DNA of 64,000 bases from Roseateles aquatilis (GTDB lineage: Bacteria > Pseudomonadota > Gammaproteobacteria > Burkholderiales > Burkholderiaceae_C): positions 124,001 through 188,000 of the forward strand of contig NZ_NIOF01000003.1 of assembly GCF_002205645.1 (NCBI RefSeq), in the 5' to 3' direction. Every line of letters begins with the position of its first letter. The first letter of the stretch is position 1. This document shows, piece after piece, positions 1 through 9,025 of this stretch. Below the pieces are notes generated by a model. The model was not told the origin of the DNA. It did no database searches and worked only from the letters and a program-made list of their open reading frames with translations. The position numbers were made by a program, and so were the translations under genes.

Positions 1-489
1 CTCGCCGACGGGGAAGGCCTGGAAGCTCTCGACCAGCGAGTTGATGAGCATCAGATGCCCGTTGATCGCGACGAACAGGAACGCCACCATCGTGCCCAGG
101 AAACGCGATGTCGACGTCCCTTGCGCGCCCGACGACGGGTCGAAGAAGCCGGCGAAATTCAAGCCCATCTGCAGGCCGATCAACTCGCCGGCGAACTCCA
201 GCGACGCGAAGACCAGCCGCACCGCGAAGCCCATGGCCAGGCCGATCAGCACCTGCTGCGCGATCACGGTCAGGATCTGGGGCAAGGAATCCAGCGGGAT
301 CACCGGCATGGCCGGCAGCGAAGGCTGCGCCGCGACGGCGATGAACAGCGCCAGTCCGATCCTCACGCGCGCCGGCACGTTGCGCTGGCTGAAGACCGGC
401 ATGCCGGCGAACAGCGCCAGCGTCCGCACGAATGGCCACAGGATCGGATTGATCCAGGCCAGCAGCTGGGCTTCGCTGAAGGTGAGCAT
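1..489 (-). CDS. fliR: Flagellar export gate protein FliR (3' end outside window)
   Basis: FliR is a membrane component of the flagellar type III export gate, together with FliP and FliQ. I translated the reverse strand from the ATG at 487-489; the 163 visible codons begin MLTFSEAQLLAWINPILWPF and contain the hydrophobic segments and the GLQMGLNFAGFFDPSSG region typical of FliR. The C-terminal third or so lies beyond position 1. It follows fliQ after a 24-bp gap and is the last visible gene of the fliLMNOPQR operon. No anomaly is seen in the visible part. Confidence 0.93.
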   Translation of the reverse strand, partial: MLTFSEAQLLAWINPILWPFVRTLALFAGMPVFSQRNVPARVRIGLALFIAVAAQPSLPAMPVIPLDSLPQILTVIAQQVLIGLAMGFAVRLVFASLEFAGELIGLQMGLNFAGFFDPSSGAQGTSTSRFLGTMVAFLFVAINGHLMLINSLVESFQAFPVGE

Positions 490-513
490 CGGTCGGGCGA
501 GCGGCCAGTCCCG

Positions 514-783
514 TCAGCCCAGCGCTTGCGGAATGCTCTGCAGCGTCCGCTGGATGTATTCGACCAGCGTCGTGATCATCCACGGGCCGGCGATCGCCAG
601 TACGAGCACCGCGGCCACGATCTTGGGCACGAACGACAGCGTCGATTCGTTGATCTGCGTCGCGGCCTGGAAGACCGACACCAGCACGCCGACGGCCAGC
701 ACCGTCAGCAGCAGCGGGGCGGCCACCAGCAGCAGGACGTACAGCCCCTGCTGCCCGATGGTGAAGACCTGTTGCGCGTCCAT
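514..783 (-). CDS. fliQ: Flagellar export gate protein FliQ
   Basis: FliQ is a small two-helix inner-membrane subunit of the flagellar export gate. The protein is 89 aa, the normal family length, starts MDAQQVFTIGQQGLYVLLLV and has two long hydrophobic segments (about residues 14-38 and 53-75) separated by the polar turn FQAATQINESTLSFVPK, which is conserved in FliQ. It sits 18 bp downstream of fliP and 24 bp upstream of fliR on the same strand, so translation is probably linked within the operon. Confidence 0.95.
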   Translation of the reverse strand: MDAQQVFTIGQQGLYVLLLVAAPLLLTVLAVGVLVSVFQAATQINESTLSFVPKIVAAVLVLAIAGPWMITTLVEYIQRTLQSIPQALG

Positions 784-801
784 GCGAATGTCCTTTCCGC
801 G

Positions 802-1551
802 CTACTGCGCGAACGAGGCCGCCAGCGACCCCAGCAGCAGATTCCACCCGTCCGCCAGGACGAACAGCATCAGCTTGAACGGCAGCGATACCAGCACCGG
901 CGACAGCATCATCATGCCCAGGCTCATCAGCACGCTGGACACGATCATGTCGATGACCAGGAAGGGGATGAAGATCAGGAAGGCGATCTGGAACGCCGAC
1001 TTGAGCTCGCTTGTCACGAACGCCGGGACCAGCACGCGGAAGGGCACCTTGTCCGGGGTGACGTTCGGCTCCAGCTTCGCAAGCCGGGCGAACAGCGCGA
1101 CATCCGACTGGCGGGTCTGCTTCAGCATGAACGCGCGCATCGGCACCTCGGCCCGCTGCAACGCCGCCTCGAAACCGATCTGGCCGCTCTGGTACGGCTG
1201 CCAGGCCTCGGTGTAGACACGGTCCAGCGTGGGGCTCATCACAAAGAAGGTCAGGAACAGCGACAGGCCCACGATCACCTGGTTCGGCGGGGCCGCCTGC
1301 GTGCCCAGCGCTTGGCGCAGCAGCGACAGCACGATCACGATGCGGGTGAAGCCCGTCATCATCAGCAGCACGGCGGGCAGGAAACCCAGCGCGGTGAAGA
1401 ACAGCAGCGTCTGGATCGGGACCGAGTAGCTGTTGCCGCCGGCGCCTTGGCCGATGATCAATGGGACGCTGGCGGGGTTGCCGCCGCCTTGTTGGGCGTA
1501 GGCTGCGGCGCCGAGTCCGGCGAGGGCCAGCCCTGCCAATATGAGAGCCAC
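802..1551 (-). CDS. fliP: Flagellar export gate protein FliP
   Basis: FliP forms the core of the flagellar export gate in the inner membrane. The frame stays open to 1866, but FliP family members are about 250 aa. I therefore start at the GTG at 1549-1551, which gives 249 aa with an N-terminal signal peptide ([20 protein letters not shown]) as is usual for FliP. GGAGGT lies 14 bases upstream, a rather long spacing. Conserved stretches include [20 protein letters not shown] and [20 protein letters not shown]. The open frame upstream of the GTG runs through a nested palindromic element (1579-1760) and is not considered coding. The exact start is the uncertain part. Confidence 0.92.
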   Translation of the reverse strand: MALILAGLALAGLGAAAYAQQGGGNPASVPLIIGQGAGGNSYSVPIQTLLFFTALGFLPAVLLMMTGFTRIVIVLSLLRQALGTQAAPPNQVIVGLSLFLTFFVMSPTLDRVYTEAWQPYQSGQIGFEAALQRAEVPMRAFMLKQTRQSDVALFARLAKLEPNVTPDKVPFRVLVPAFVTSELKSAFQIAFLIFIPFLVIDMIVSSVLMSLGMMMLSPVLVSLPFKLMLFVLADGWNLLLGSLAASFAQ

Positions 1552-1878
1552 GCTGCGCGTGTGCGACCTCCGGCGCGTGATCAGGCCAACCGGGGCCCCT
1601 TTCCCTTCATGCCGGGGCCGGGAGGCCCCGGCCTTCGCTAGGCACAAACAGTCCTCAGGACTGTTTGTGTCCGAGCTCAGTCCCTCCTCTTCAACTGCCT
1701 GCCCGGCAGTTGAATTCACCTTCCTTGACTTACGGGAAAGGGGCCCCGGTCGTCCTGATCCGAGAGGCTGAGGCCATCGACGATCAGACGGAGCGGTTGT
1801 CGTCTCTTGCAGATGCGAAGACGACGAGGAGGTCGGGGAGGTTTGGGATTGGATCGACTCGTTCATGGTCGTTCCGGG
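1552..1878. other. fliO-fliP intergenic stretch holding a palindromic element
   Basis: No gene is supported in these 327 bases. They are unusually long for the junction of two genes in this otherwise tightly packed operon, and most of the length is a set of nested inverted repeats (1579-1760, listed separately). The remainder (1763-1878) contains nothing I can name. Confidence 0.7.
1579..1760. repeat. Nested palindromic (MITE/REP-like) element
   Basis: Outer arms at 1579-1605 and 1734-1760 are 27-bp inverted repeats with 25 matching positions (GATCAGG...CCCCTTTCCC). Inside lie three further hairpins: 1611-1632 (9-bp stem, loop GGGA), 1643-1669 (CACAAACAGTCCT with its exact complement, one-base loop) and 1691-1713 (TCAACTGCC stem, five-base loop). 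Four stacked palindromes within about 180 bp are not expected by chance. A non-autonomous mobile element or REP cluster fits best. I found no second copy in the window and no transposase. Confidence 0.6.
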
Positions 1879-2244
1879 TCAGACCGTGGGTCCGTTGTCA
1901 GGGCCATTGGCATGCCTGCCACCAAGGCTGCGCCGAAGTACTGCGGCGAACGACGGCTGCGCCGCCTGCAATGCCGCGGCGGCGTCCGTCTGCGGCGGCA
2001 TCGTGTGGAGCGTGCGGATCTGCTGTCCGGTGATGCCCAGCACCAGCCATTGCCGGTCCTCGCCCTGACCGACCTCGACGATCACGATCCGCTGACTGGG
2101 CGCGATCACCAGTTGCGCGACGGTGCGCAGTTGACCGCCTAGGGCCGCGCCACCCAGCGGCGTGCGCTTGAGCAGCCACAACACGACCGGAATCAAGGCC
2201 AGGATGGCCAGGAACCAGAGCAGGGGAACGAGGCTTGAGGTCAT
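1879..2244 (-). CDS. fliO: Flagellar biosynthesis protein FliO
   Basis: FliO is a small membrane protein that helps assemble and stabilise FliP in the export gate. The 121-aa product has one N-terminal transmembrane segment (LVPLLWFLAILALIPVVLWL) followed by a small cytoplasmic domain with IAPSQRIVIVEVG and WLVLGITGQQIRTLHTM, the typical FliO pattern. It lies between fliN and fliP, the canonical place. The tail after about residue 90 is poorly conserved. The 327-base gap to fliP carries the palindromic element. Confidence 0.9.
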   Translation of the reverse strand: MTSSLVPLLWFLAILALIPVVLWLLKRTPLGGAALGGQLRTVAQLVIAPSQRIVIVEVGQGEDRQWLVLGITGQQIRTLHTMPPQTDAAAALQAAQPSFAAVLRRSLGGRHANGPDNGPTV

Positions 2245-2422
2245 GGCGCGCGATTATGGACGCCCCGAGGCCGCATGGCCCCGTAGAGTCCGGCGAAAGG
2301 CTTCAGGACGCGAGCGGACGGTGGGCTGGCTAGGCGCGGCACGGAGCCGGACTGCCTGTCCGGCGAGTACCGCAACGACGCCAGCGCGCCGTGCGCGAAG
2401 TCGGCCTGAAGTCTTTCGGGGG

Positions 2423-2872
2423 TCAGGCTTTGCTGAGGCGGCGCATCCGTTCGGAGGGGGTCACGATGTCGGTCAGACGGATACCGAACTTGTCGTTCAC
2501 GACCACGACCTCGCCTTGCGCGATCAGGTAGCCGTTGACCAGCACGTCCATCGGCTCGCCGGCCAGGGCGTCGAGCTCCACCACCGAGCCCTGCGCCAGT
2601 TGCAGGATGTTCTTGATCGGGATGCGGGTGCGGCCGAGTTCAACCGTCAACTGGACCGGGATGTCCAGGATCATGTTGATGTCGCTGCCCGGCAGGTTGC
2701 CCGGCGTCGGCGAGAAATTCGTGAACGACGCCGGCGCGACCTGCTCCGCCACGTCCTGCACCTCGGTGGCGACATCGCCACCGCCAGAGGAGGGCGCGGC
2801 CTCGGCCAGCGCCGCCGCCCATTCGGCGGCCATTGCGTCCTGTTCGTCCATCGGGTTCGAGGTGTCAGCCAT
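2423..2872 (-). CDS. fliN: Flagellar motor switch protein FliN
   Basis: FliN builds the lower C-ring of the flagellar switch complex with FliM and FliG. I start at the internal ATG at 2870-2872 (MADTSNPMDEQ), which gives 149 aa, has GGGAG seven bases upstream and overlaps the end of fliM by 8 bp; a start 24 bases further upstream is possible. After an acidic/alanine-rich N-terminal region of about 60 residues comes the SpoA domain (INMILDIPVQLTVELGRTRI, then GSVVELDALAGEPMDVLVNG and IRLTDIVTPSERMRRL). The 178 bases to fliO hold no gene. Confidence 0.94.
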   Translation of the reverse strand: MADTSNPMDEQDAMAAEWAAALAEAAPSSGGGDVATEVQDVAEQVAPASFTNFSPTPGNLPGSDINMILDIPVQLTVELGRTRIPIKNILQLAQGSVVELDALAGEPMDVLVNGYLIAQGEVVVVNDKFGIRLTDIVTPSERMRRLSKA

Positions 2873-3866
2873 TGCGGGCTCCCAGCCAGCCGGCATCCGG
2901 GCCGGTCAGCATCTTTTCAATCTTGATCGAGTACTTGCCGTTCGACGTGCCGTAATGGCAGTCGAACACCGGCACGCCGTCCACCTTGGCCTGGACGATC
3001 TGCTCCAGGTCCAGCTCGATGAAGTCGCCCGGCTTGAAGGCCAGCAGTTGTTCCACCGTCGCGGGCGCCTTGGCCAGCTCCGCCACCAGCTCGACCTCGG
3101 CCGACTGGATCTGGTGCTTGAGCAGGTTGACCCAGCGGCGGTCGGGTTCGTTCGAGTCGCCCTGCGTGGTGCTGTACAGCACGTCGCGGATCGGCTCCAG
3201 CGTCGAGTAGGGGATGCAGAAGTACACCGTGCCGCTGGTCTCGCCGATCTCCAACGTGAACGAGGTCGAGACCACGATCTCGCTGGGCGTGGCGATGTTG
3301 GCGAACTGCGGCTGCATCTCCGACCGCTGGTACTCCAGCTCGAGCGGATAGATGCCCTTCCACGCCTTGTGGTACTCCTGCGTGATGACCTCGACCAGGC
3401 GCAGGATCACGCGCTGCTCGGTGGCCGAGAAATCCCGGCCCTCGATGCGCGTGTGGAACTTGCCGATGCCGCCGAACAGCGAGTCGATCACCGCGAACAC
3501 CAGCGTCGGGTCGCAGACGATCAACCCGTTGCCGCGCAGCGGCTTCACCGACACGATGTTGAAGTTGGTCGGCACCACGATCTCGCGCAGGAAGGCGCTG
3601 TACTTCTGCACCTTGATGCCGCCGATGGCGACTTCCGGGCTCTTGCGGATGAAGTTGAACAGCCCGATGCGGATGTTGCGCGCGAAGCGCTCGTTGATGA
3701 TCTCCATCGTGGGCATGCGCCCACGCACGATCCGCTCCTGGCTGGCCAGGTTGTACTCGCGGATGCCGCCGCTCTGAACCTCTTCGGCCTCGAGCTTCTG
3801 GCTTTCGCCGGTGATGCCCTGGAGCAGGGCATCGACTTCGTCTTGCGACAGGATTTGCTGATTCAT
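2865..3866 (-). CDS. fliM: Flagellar motor switch protein FliM
   Basis: FliM is the C-ring protein that binds phosphorylated CheY and changes rotation direction. The 333-aa protein has the N-terminal CheY-binding peptide ILSQDEVDALLQGI (about residues 5-18), the middle CheC-like domain with GxxG-type features, and a C-terminal SpoA domain ending near KIEKMLTG. Its length matches the family. The end overlaps fliN by 8 bp, and fliL lies 25 bp upstream, consistent with one operon. Confidence 0.96.
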   Translation of the reverse strand: MNQQILSQDEVDALLQGITGESQKLEAEEVQSGGIREYNLASQERIVRGRMPTMEIINERFARNIRIGLFNFIRKSPEVAIGGIKVQKYSAFLREIVVPTNFNIVSVKPLRGNGLIVCDPTLVFAVIDSLFGGIGKFHTRIEGRDFSATEQRVILRLVEVITQEYHKAWKGIYPLELEYQRSEMQPQFANIATPSEIVVSTSFTLEIGETSGTVYFCIPYSTLEPIRDVLYSTTQGDSNEPDRRWVNLLKHQIQSAEVELVAELAKAPATVEQLLAFKPGDFIELDLEQIVQAKVDGVPVFDCHYGTSNGKYSIKIEKMLTGPDAGWLGARNG

Positions 3867-3891
3867 CGCCTGGTCCCTTCGGGATGCCCGC

Positions 3892-4473
3892 TCACTGCAC
3901 GATGAAGGTGGAGAACAGCACCTGCGTCACCGGGCTCTCGACCGCGCGCTTTTTCTTCTTCTTTTTCTTGGGCGCGGCGTCCTCGTCCTCATCCTCGTCG
4001 TCGAGCTCGATGCCCATCGGGCGCACCGACTCGCGGCGGATTTCCTTGGCGAGCTTTTCCTTGCCCTCGACCGTCAGCAGTTCCGCCGAGGTCTTGTGCG
4101 ACAGCACGATCAGCACGTTGTTGCGGATCGCCGGCATGTAGGCCTTGAGCTGGTCGGCGAAGTGCGCGTCGGCCACCTCCAGCGTGATGCCGATCTGGGC
4201 GAAGCGGTCGACTTCCTTGTCGGCCAGGTTCACGGTGAACGGGTCCAGCGGGACGAAGGTCGGCGGCGTGCCGGGCTTGGCGTGGGCGGCCGCGGCGGGC
4301 TTCTCGTCGGCCGCCGCGCCGTCCTCGTCGTCCGCGTGCGACTTCTTCTTCATCATCAGCAAGGCGCCCACGCCGGCCAGCACCACCACCAGGACGATGA
4401 CGATGATGATGATCAGCTTCTTCTTGCCGCCGCCCTTGACGGCGGCGTCGTTGCCAGCGGCAGCTGTGGCCAT
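3892..4473 (-). CDS. fliL: Flagellar basal-body associated protein FliL
   Basis: FliL is a single-pass inner-membrane protein that surrounds the stator and supports torque. The 193-aa product has a lysine-rich start, one transmembrane helix (about residues 20-42, IIIIVIVLVVVLAGVGALL) and a periplasmic domain with PPTFVPLDPFTVNL. It ends VLFSTFIVQ, as FliL proteins do. Unusual is a low-complexity insert just before the last strand: a run of Asp/Glu followed by seven lysines (bases about 3950-4010). It is the first gene of the fliL-R operon; about 310 bases separate it from fliK. Confidence 0.93.
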   Translation of the reverse strand: MATAAAGNDAAVKGGGKKKLIIIIVIVLVVVLAGVGALLMMKKKSHADDEDGAAADEKPAAAAHAKPGTPPTFVPLDPFTVNLADKEVDRFAQIGITLEVADAHFADQLKAYMPAIRNNVLIVLSHKTSAELLTVEGKEKLAKEIRRESVRPMGIELDDEDEDEDAAPKKKKKKKRAVESPVTQVLFSTFIVQ

Positions 4474-4784
4474 GGGCGCTCCTAAATCAATGCTGTCGTT
4501 GCTTGAGACGAGGCGGACCCGCAGGTCCGACGTTGGCTCCCATTGTGAAGCGCCCCCCGCGTGATCAACCCGCGAAAAGGCGGCGGAATCCGGTCAGACT
4601 CGGCGCCGGGCAACCGGCACCGACCTCCCATCGCCAAAAGGCGACGCGCGATCCCGAACTGCGATGCCCGATCCCCAGCGGCGAGGCTCGATCGCCCAAT
4701 GGCGACGGCCTCCGGAATCGGGAGGCCACGCGCCCGACACGCAAGAGGTCGCGATGCCGCGGGCAGAAATGCCCGATGACGGCG
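4474..4784. other. fliK-fliL intergenic region
   Basis: No gene is seen in these 311 bases. They contain several short hairpins: ATCGCC-AAAA-GGCGA and TCGCC-CAAT-GGCGA type repeats around 4630-4705, a GGCCTCC/GGAGGCC hairpin near 4708-4730, and GGGCA-GAAA-TGCCC at 4761-4774, eleven bases past the fliK stop. The last could end or slow fliK transcription, but no T-run follows. The promoter for fliL must lie in the right-hand part of this region; I could not recognise it with confidence. Confidence 0.5.
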
Positions 4785-6197
4785 TCAGGCGTACAGGTCG
4801 ACCAGCCCGCGCGGCGCGGTGCGCCGTTCGGCCCGGCCGGAGGCCGCGATGGCGCCGTCGTCGCCCTGGCCGCGACCGCCGCGGCGGTTGCCGTTCGACG
4901 AGCCATCCGACGATCCGTCGCCCCGATTCTGGCCGCCGGAGGACTGTTGTTGGGCGAACACCCCGCCGCCGCTCAGGGTCAGGCCCTGGGCTTGCAGGGC
5001 CGCCGCGAGATCGGGCAGGCTGCGCTCCAGCACTTCCCGGGTGGCGGCTTGCTGGGCATGGAAGTTGACCTGCGCCTGCTGACCGTCCAACTGGATGTTG
5101 ATCGCCACCGGGCCCATGTCGGCCGGGTTGAGCTGCAGTTGCGCCTCGTGGATGCCGTCCTTGATCAGCAGGCTGACGCTGGCGGACAGCTCCGGCGCGA
5201 AGTCGGGGCTGTCCAGCGGCTGGCTGAGCGGCACGGCCGGCGCTTCGGCGGCGGCGGTCGCGTCGGCGCCGTTCGTGCCGGCGGTCGATCCGGCCTGCTG
5301 CGCCGCGGCGAGCAGCGATTCGAAGCTGGCCTGCGGGCCGTGCGCGGCGCTGGCACCGTCGCCCAGGGCGATCTCGTGCGCGCCGCCCTGCAGGGCCTGC
5401 AGCGCGTCCGGCTTGTCGGACTTGCCACCGTCATCGACACCGGCCGCCTTGGTCAGGTCGCGTTGCAGCTCCTGGCGCTCGCGCAGGACGTCGCCGGCAT
5501 CGCGGCGTTTGCCGTGGGCCTGCCCCTGTCCGGCCAGCGTGTCGCCGGCGGGCTGGTCGCCCTCGGGCGAGCCCTCGCCACGCGGCAAGGGTTTCGCCTC
5601 CGCGGGCGTTTCGCCGCGAAGCATCGCCAGGATCTGGTCGGCGGTGGTCGCGCCGGCCTCCTTGGCGTCCTTCGGATCCTTCGTGGTCTTCGCGTCCTTG
5701 CCGTCGACATCGCGGGCCTGGACCGTGTCCGAGCCGTCCGCGGCGCCCCGCGCCTGCGTGGCGTCGGTCGTGTCCACGGCATCGCCGGAGTCGGCGGCGC
5801 CGGCCCGCTTGGAGGCGTCGACGTTGGCCGGATGGCCCGGCGCCTTCGTGCCTTCGGACTTGTTGGCGCTGTTGCGGGCCGCGACGTTGCGCGCGGCCAG
5901 CTTGGATTCGTCCTTGGCCGCGCTGCTCGCGTTCGCCTGCGCCGGCTTCTGAGCCTGCGGGGCGGGCGCGGGAGCAGGCGCCGAGTCCTTCATGTGCGCC
6001 TGCGCCTGGGCCTGCATCTGCGCGTCGGTGGACTGGGTCTGCAGCTTCTGGCTGCTCTGGTTCAGCCACTGGGAGAAGTCGGACGTGCCGTCCTTGCGCG
6101 CCGCATTGGCGGCATTGGCGGCGGCGCTCGCGCTCGCGGACGCGCCGGCGCCGTTCAGGCCGCCGAACAGGGGATTCTGGTTCTGGATCTGGTTCAT
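4785..6197 (-). CDS. fliK: Flagellar hook-length control protein FliK
   Basis: FliK measures hook length and switches the export apparatus from hook to filament substrates. The 470-aa protein has a long, low-complexity N-terminal part rich in Ala, Lys, Asp and Gln, as is usual, and a C-terminal Flg_hook domain (about residues 340-430) with LLIKDGIHEAQLQLNPADMG, VAINIQLDG and REVLERSLPDLAAALQAQGL. The stretch after it (GGQNRGDGSSDGSSNGNRRG) is disordered. It is the last gene of the fliFGHIJK operon and lies 35 bp after fliJ. Confidence 0.92.
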   Translation of the reverse strand: MNQIQNQNPLFGGLNGAGASASASAAANAANAARKDGTSDFSQWLNQSSQKLQTQSTDAQMQAQAQAHMKDSAPAPAPAPQAQKPAQANASSAAKDESKLAARNVAARNSANKSEGTKAPGHPANVDASKRAGAADSGDAVDTTDATQARGAADGSDTVQARDVDGKDAKTTKDPKDAKEAGATTADQILAMLRGETPAEAKPLPRGEGSPEGDQPAGDTLAGQGQAHGKRRDAGDVLRERQELQRDLTKAAGVDDGGKSDKPDALQALQGGAHEIALGDGASAAHGPQASFESLLAAAQQAGSTAGTNGADATAAAEAPAVPLSQPLDSPDFAPELSASVSLLIKDGIHEAQLQLNPADMGPVAINIQLDGQQAQVNFHAQQAATREVLERSLPDLAAALQAQGLTLSGGGVFAQQQSSGGQNRGDGSSDGSSNGNRRGGRGQGDDGAIAASGRAERRTAPRGLVDLYA

Positions 6198-6232
6198 GGC
6201 CGGAGAGGTCGTGCCAAGGGACCGGTGCGCCG

Positions 6233-6703
6233 TCAGGCGACCAGGCGGGACATCGGGTTCGCGCCGCGGGAGGCGGCACGGGCCGCCTGTTCGTCCGTGA
6301 CGCGTTGCTCCTGGCGCATCTGGCTGCGCAGCGATTCGGCGCGGCGGCGCTCGATCAGCTTGCGCACCGAGGCGACGCGCAACTCGCGCTCGCGCAGCAC
6401 ATCGCGGGCGGCTGTCAGGCGTTGGTCGGCGTAATCGGCGATGCCGGACTGCTGGCCGATGGCCTGGTCCAGACGCTGGCCGAAGTTCTGATAGCAGCCC
6501 AGGATGTGGACCGTTGTGCGCTGGGTGAATTCCTGCGTCCAGCGCGTCGTGTAGTCCGTGCGGTACTGCGACAGCTGGTCATGCTGGTTGCGCGCCGCGC
6601 TGGCGCGGGCCTGCGCTTCCTGCAGGAATTGCAAGGCTTCATCGCGCTCGGCCTCCGCGCGTTCGAGGAGAACAGTCAGGGCCTGCAGGTTGGAACTACT
6701 CAT
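6233..6703 (-). CDS. fliJ: Flagellar export chaperone FliJ
   Basis: FliJ is a coiled-coil stalk-like protein that couples the FliI ATPase to the export gate and escorts chaperones. The 156-aa product is almost entirely predicted helix, with heptad-rich stretches such as LLERAEAERDEALQFLQEAQ and RVASVRKLIERRRAESLRSQ. This fits FliJ in length and position between fliI and fliK. The sequence is poorly conserved in the family, so the call rests mainly on coiled-coil character and operon order. Confidence 0.9.
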   Translation of the reverse strand: MSSSNLQALTVLLERAEAERDEALQFLQEAQARASAARNQHDQLSQYRTDYTTRWTQEFTQRTTVHILGCYQNFGQRLDQAIGQQSGIADYADQRLTAARDVLRERELRVASVRKLIERRRAESLRSQMRQEQRVTDEQAARAASRGANPMSRLVA

Positions 6704-6737
6704 GTCGATGACCTCTCTTCACGGATGTCGGCAGCTA

Positions 6738-8162
6738 TCACGCAAAGTTGAGTGTGGCGGCCAACTGATTGAGGCAATCCGTCAAAGAAGCGGGGGAATG
6801 CATGTCTTGTTGGAGCAATCGGTCCATCTCGGCATGCAGGCGCACGGCGGTGTCCAGTTCCGGGTCGTGGCCGGGCTGGTAGGCGCCGAGCTGGATCAGG
6901 TCGCGCGCCTTGTTGTATTTCGCGAGCAACTGCCGGAAGCGGCGCGCCAGCTCCACATGGCGCTTGTCGGCCACGCTGGTCATGACGCGGGAGATGGAGC
7001 GCTCCACGTCGATCGCTGGGTAGTGCCCACTCTCCGCCAACTCCCGGCTGAGCACGATGTGGCCGTCCAGGATGCCGCGCGCGGCGTCGGCGATCGGGTC
7101 CTGCTGGTCGTCGCCTTCGGACAGCACCGTGTAGAACGCGGTGATCGAGCCTTCGCCGGCCAGGCCGTTGCCGCTGCGTTCGACGAGCTGCGGAAGCTTC
7201 GCGAAGCAGGAAGGCGGATAACCCTTCGTCGCTGGCGGTTCGCCGATGGCGAGGGCGATCTCGCGCTGGGCCATCGCGTAGCGGGTCAGCGAATCCATCA
7301 GCAACAGCACATGCTGGCCGCGGTCGCGGAAGTGCTCGGCGATGGCCGTGGCGTAGGTCGCGCCCTGCATGCGCAGCAGCGGCGGTGCATCGGCCGGCGC
7401 GGCGACGACGACGCTGCGGCGCAGGCCTTCCTCGCCGAGGATGTCCTCGATGAATTCCTTCACTTCGCGGCCACGTTCGCCGATCAGGCCGACGACGATG
7501 ACATCCGCTTGCGTGTACCGGGCCATCATGCCCAGCAGCACCGACTTGCCGACGCCGGTGCCGGCGAACAGTCCCAGGCGCTGGCCACGGCCGACGGTCA
7601 GCAGCGAGTTGATCGCGCGCACGCCGGTGTCCAGCGGGCGCCGGACGGGGTCGCGATCCATCGCGTTGATGGGGCGGCGCACCATCGGCTCGTCGCGGAT
7701 GTCGGCCAGCGGGCCGCGGCGGTCGATCGGGTGGCCCTGCGGGTCGACGACGCGCCCCAGCAGGCCGTCGCCCATGGGCAGGTGCAGGCCGCGGTCCTCG
7801 TCGCGGCGCCACGGGTGGCGCTCCTCGCCGAGCACCGGTCCGTGCAGCGCGGCCGGGCGGGGTAGCACCATGGCGCCGCTGGCCAGGCCCTGGATCTCGT
7901 CGGTCGGCATCAGGTAGGCGCGGTCGCCGGAAAAGCCGACCACCTCCGCCTGCACCGGCCGCTGACCGCGGCGCGGGCTGGCGGCGGAGGAGGGCATGTG
8001 GATCTCGCACACCGATCCGACCGGCACCTTCACGCCGGTGGCCTCCAGCACCAGGCCGGCCACGCGCACCAGCTTGCCCTGCGGCTCCAGCGGCGGCGCG
8101 TTGCCGGCGAAGTTCTGCAGGTCGTCGAAGTACTGGTGCCAGCGGTCGGTGCGCGCGCTCAT
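6738..8162 (-). CDS. fliI: Flagellum-specific ATPase FliI
   Basis: FliI is the cytoplasmic ATPase that energises and organises flagellar type III export. The 474-aa protein carries a Walker A motif [11 protein letters not shown] (around residues 195-205), a Walker B stretch [20 protein letters not shown] and the [20 protein letters not shown] segment shared with F1 beta-type ATPases. Length and motifs are complete. Its ATG overlaps the fliH stop by four bases, so the two are translationally coupled. Confidence 0.97.
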   Translation of the reverse strand: MSARTDRWHQYFDDLQNFAGNAPPLEPQGKLVRVAGLVLEATGVKVPVGSVCEIHMPSSAASPRRGQRPVQAEVVGFSGDRAYLMPTDEIQGLASGAMVLPRPAALHGPVLGEERHPWRRDEDRGLHLPMGDGLLGRVVDPQGHPIDRRGPLADIRDEPMVRRPINAMDRDPVRRPLDTGVRAINSLLTVGRGQRLGLFAGTGVGKSVLLGMMARYTQADVIVVGLIGERGREVKEFIEDILGEEGLRRSVVVAAPADAPPLLRMQGATYATAIAEHFRDRGQHVLLLMDSLTRYAMAQREIALAIGEPPATKGYPPSCFAKLPQLVERSGNGLAGEGSITAFYTVLSEGDDQQDPIADAARGILDGHIVLSRELAESGHYPAIDVERSISRVMTSVADKRHVELARRFRQLLAKYNKARDLIQLGAYQPGHDPELDTAVRLHAEMDRLLQQDMHSPASLTDCLNQLAATLNFA

Positions 8163-8986
8163 GGTTGCGGCTCCTCGCCGTAGCGGCTGGCGATGGGCTC
8201 GGCGCGGATGTCGAGCCGGGCCGCCTCGCGGTCCTGGCCGCCGCGGCGGTCCTCCCAGACCGAGTGCTGGCCCAGCGCGCCGACGGCCGCCTGCCAGCGC
8301 GCCGGCAGGGAGGCGTCGACGCTGCAGATGTCGGCGTCGACCTTGACGCCGCCGCGGACGATGGCGGGGTCGGGAATGATTTGCGCCTCGCGGGCGCGCA
8401 GTTCCTCGCCGGCGCCATCCAGCACCAGCGGCAGATCGTCGGGATGCACGCGGACGCGGACGTGGCGGGCGTTGATCAGCAGCGCTTCGACGGCGTCGTG
8501 CGCCACTTGCGCGATCAGCTCGGGCTGCGTGGCCAGTTCGTTGCGGACGATCTGTCGGGCCAGCTCCACGGCGGTGCGGGCCAGCGCGGCGGCCATGTCC
8601 TGCTCGACCGCCTGCAGGTCGGCATCGAAGCTCGCGACCAACTGGCCCACCTGCGCGCTGATCTGCTTGGCGAAGCTTTGCTTGAAGGCGTCGAGCGCGG
8701 CCATGCCGTCGCGGTAGCCGTCCTGGTAGCCGGACTGGCGCGCGGCCTGCATCAGCTCGTCGACGGTGGGGCCGGGCGGCGGGGGCGGGGGCGGCGGCTC
8801 GACCGGCGCCGGGGCGCTCACCGGCGCGCGGCGCGGCGCGGCGCCGCCGTCCAGCGCGCCGGGATTCCAGGCGGCGAAGCCGGACAGCTCCTCGCGCGGA
8901 ATGATGCGGCTGTAGGTGTTGCCGCGCGGCTGATCGCCGTCAGCGCGGGGCGGCGGGGGGACTTGGCGGGGCGGGCGGGTGGCCAT
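8159..8986 (-). CDS. fliH: Flagellar assembly protein FliH
   Basis: FliH binds the FliI ATPase, inhibits it and links it to the C-ring. The 275-aa product has a proline-rich N-terminal region (about residues 1-95, including a polyproline run), then a helical middle part with [16 protein letters not shown], a glycine-spaced helix typical of FliH, and a C-terminal domain with [20 protein letters not shown] and [11 protein letters not shown]. It is encoded between fliG and fliI; it overlaps fliI by 4 bp and lies 39 bp after fliG. Confidence 0.93.
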   Translation of the reverse strand: MATRPPRQVPPPPRADGDQPRGNTYSRIIPREELSGFAAWNPGALDGGAAPRRAPVSAPAPVEPPPPPPPPGPTVDELMQAARQSGYQDGYRDGMAALDAFKQSFAKQISAQVGQLVASFDADLQAVEQDMAAALARTAVELARQIVRNELATQPELIAQVAHDAVEALLINARHVRVRVHPDDLPLVLDGAGEELRAREAQIIPDPAIVRGGVKVDADICSVDASLPARWQAAVGALGQHSVWEDRRGGQDREAARLDIRAEPIASRYGEEPQP

Positions 8987-9025
8987 CGTGCGGGGCGGGC
9001 TCTCGGGGGACGCTGCGGCGGGGGA

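Noticed and set aside
1552-1866. N-terminal extension of FliP
   Set aside because: The extra 105 residues are translated from nested palindromes, and the remaining 249-aa protein already has the normal signal peptide and length.
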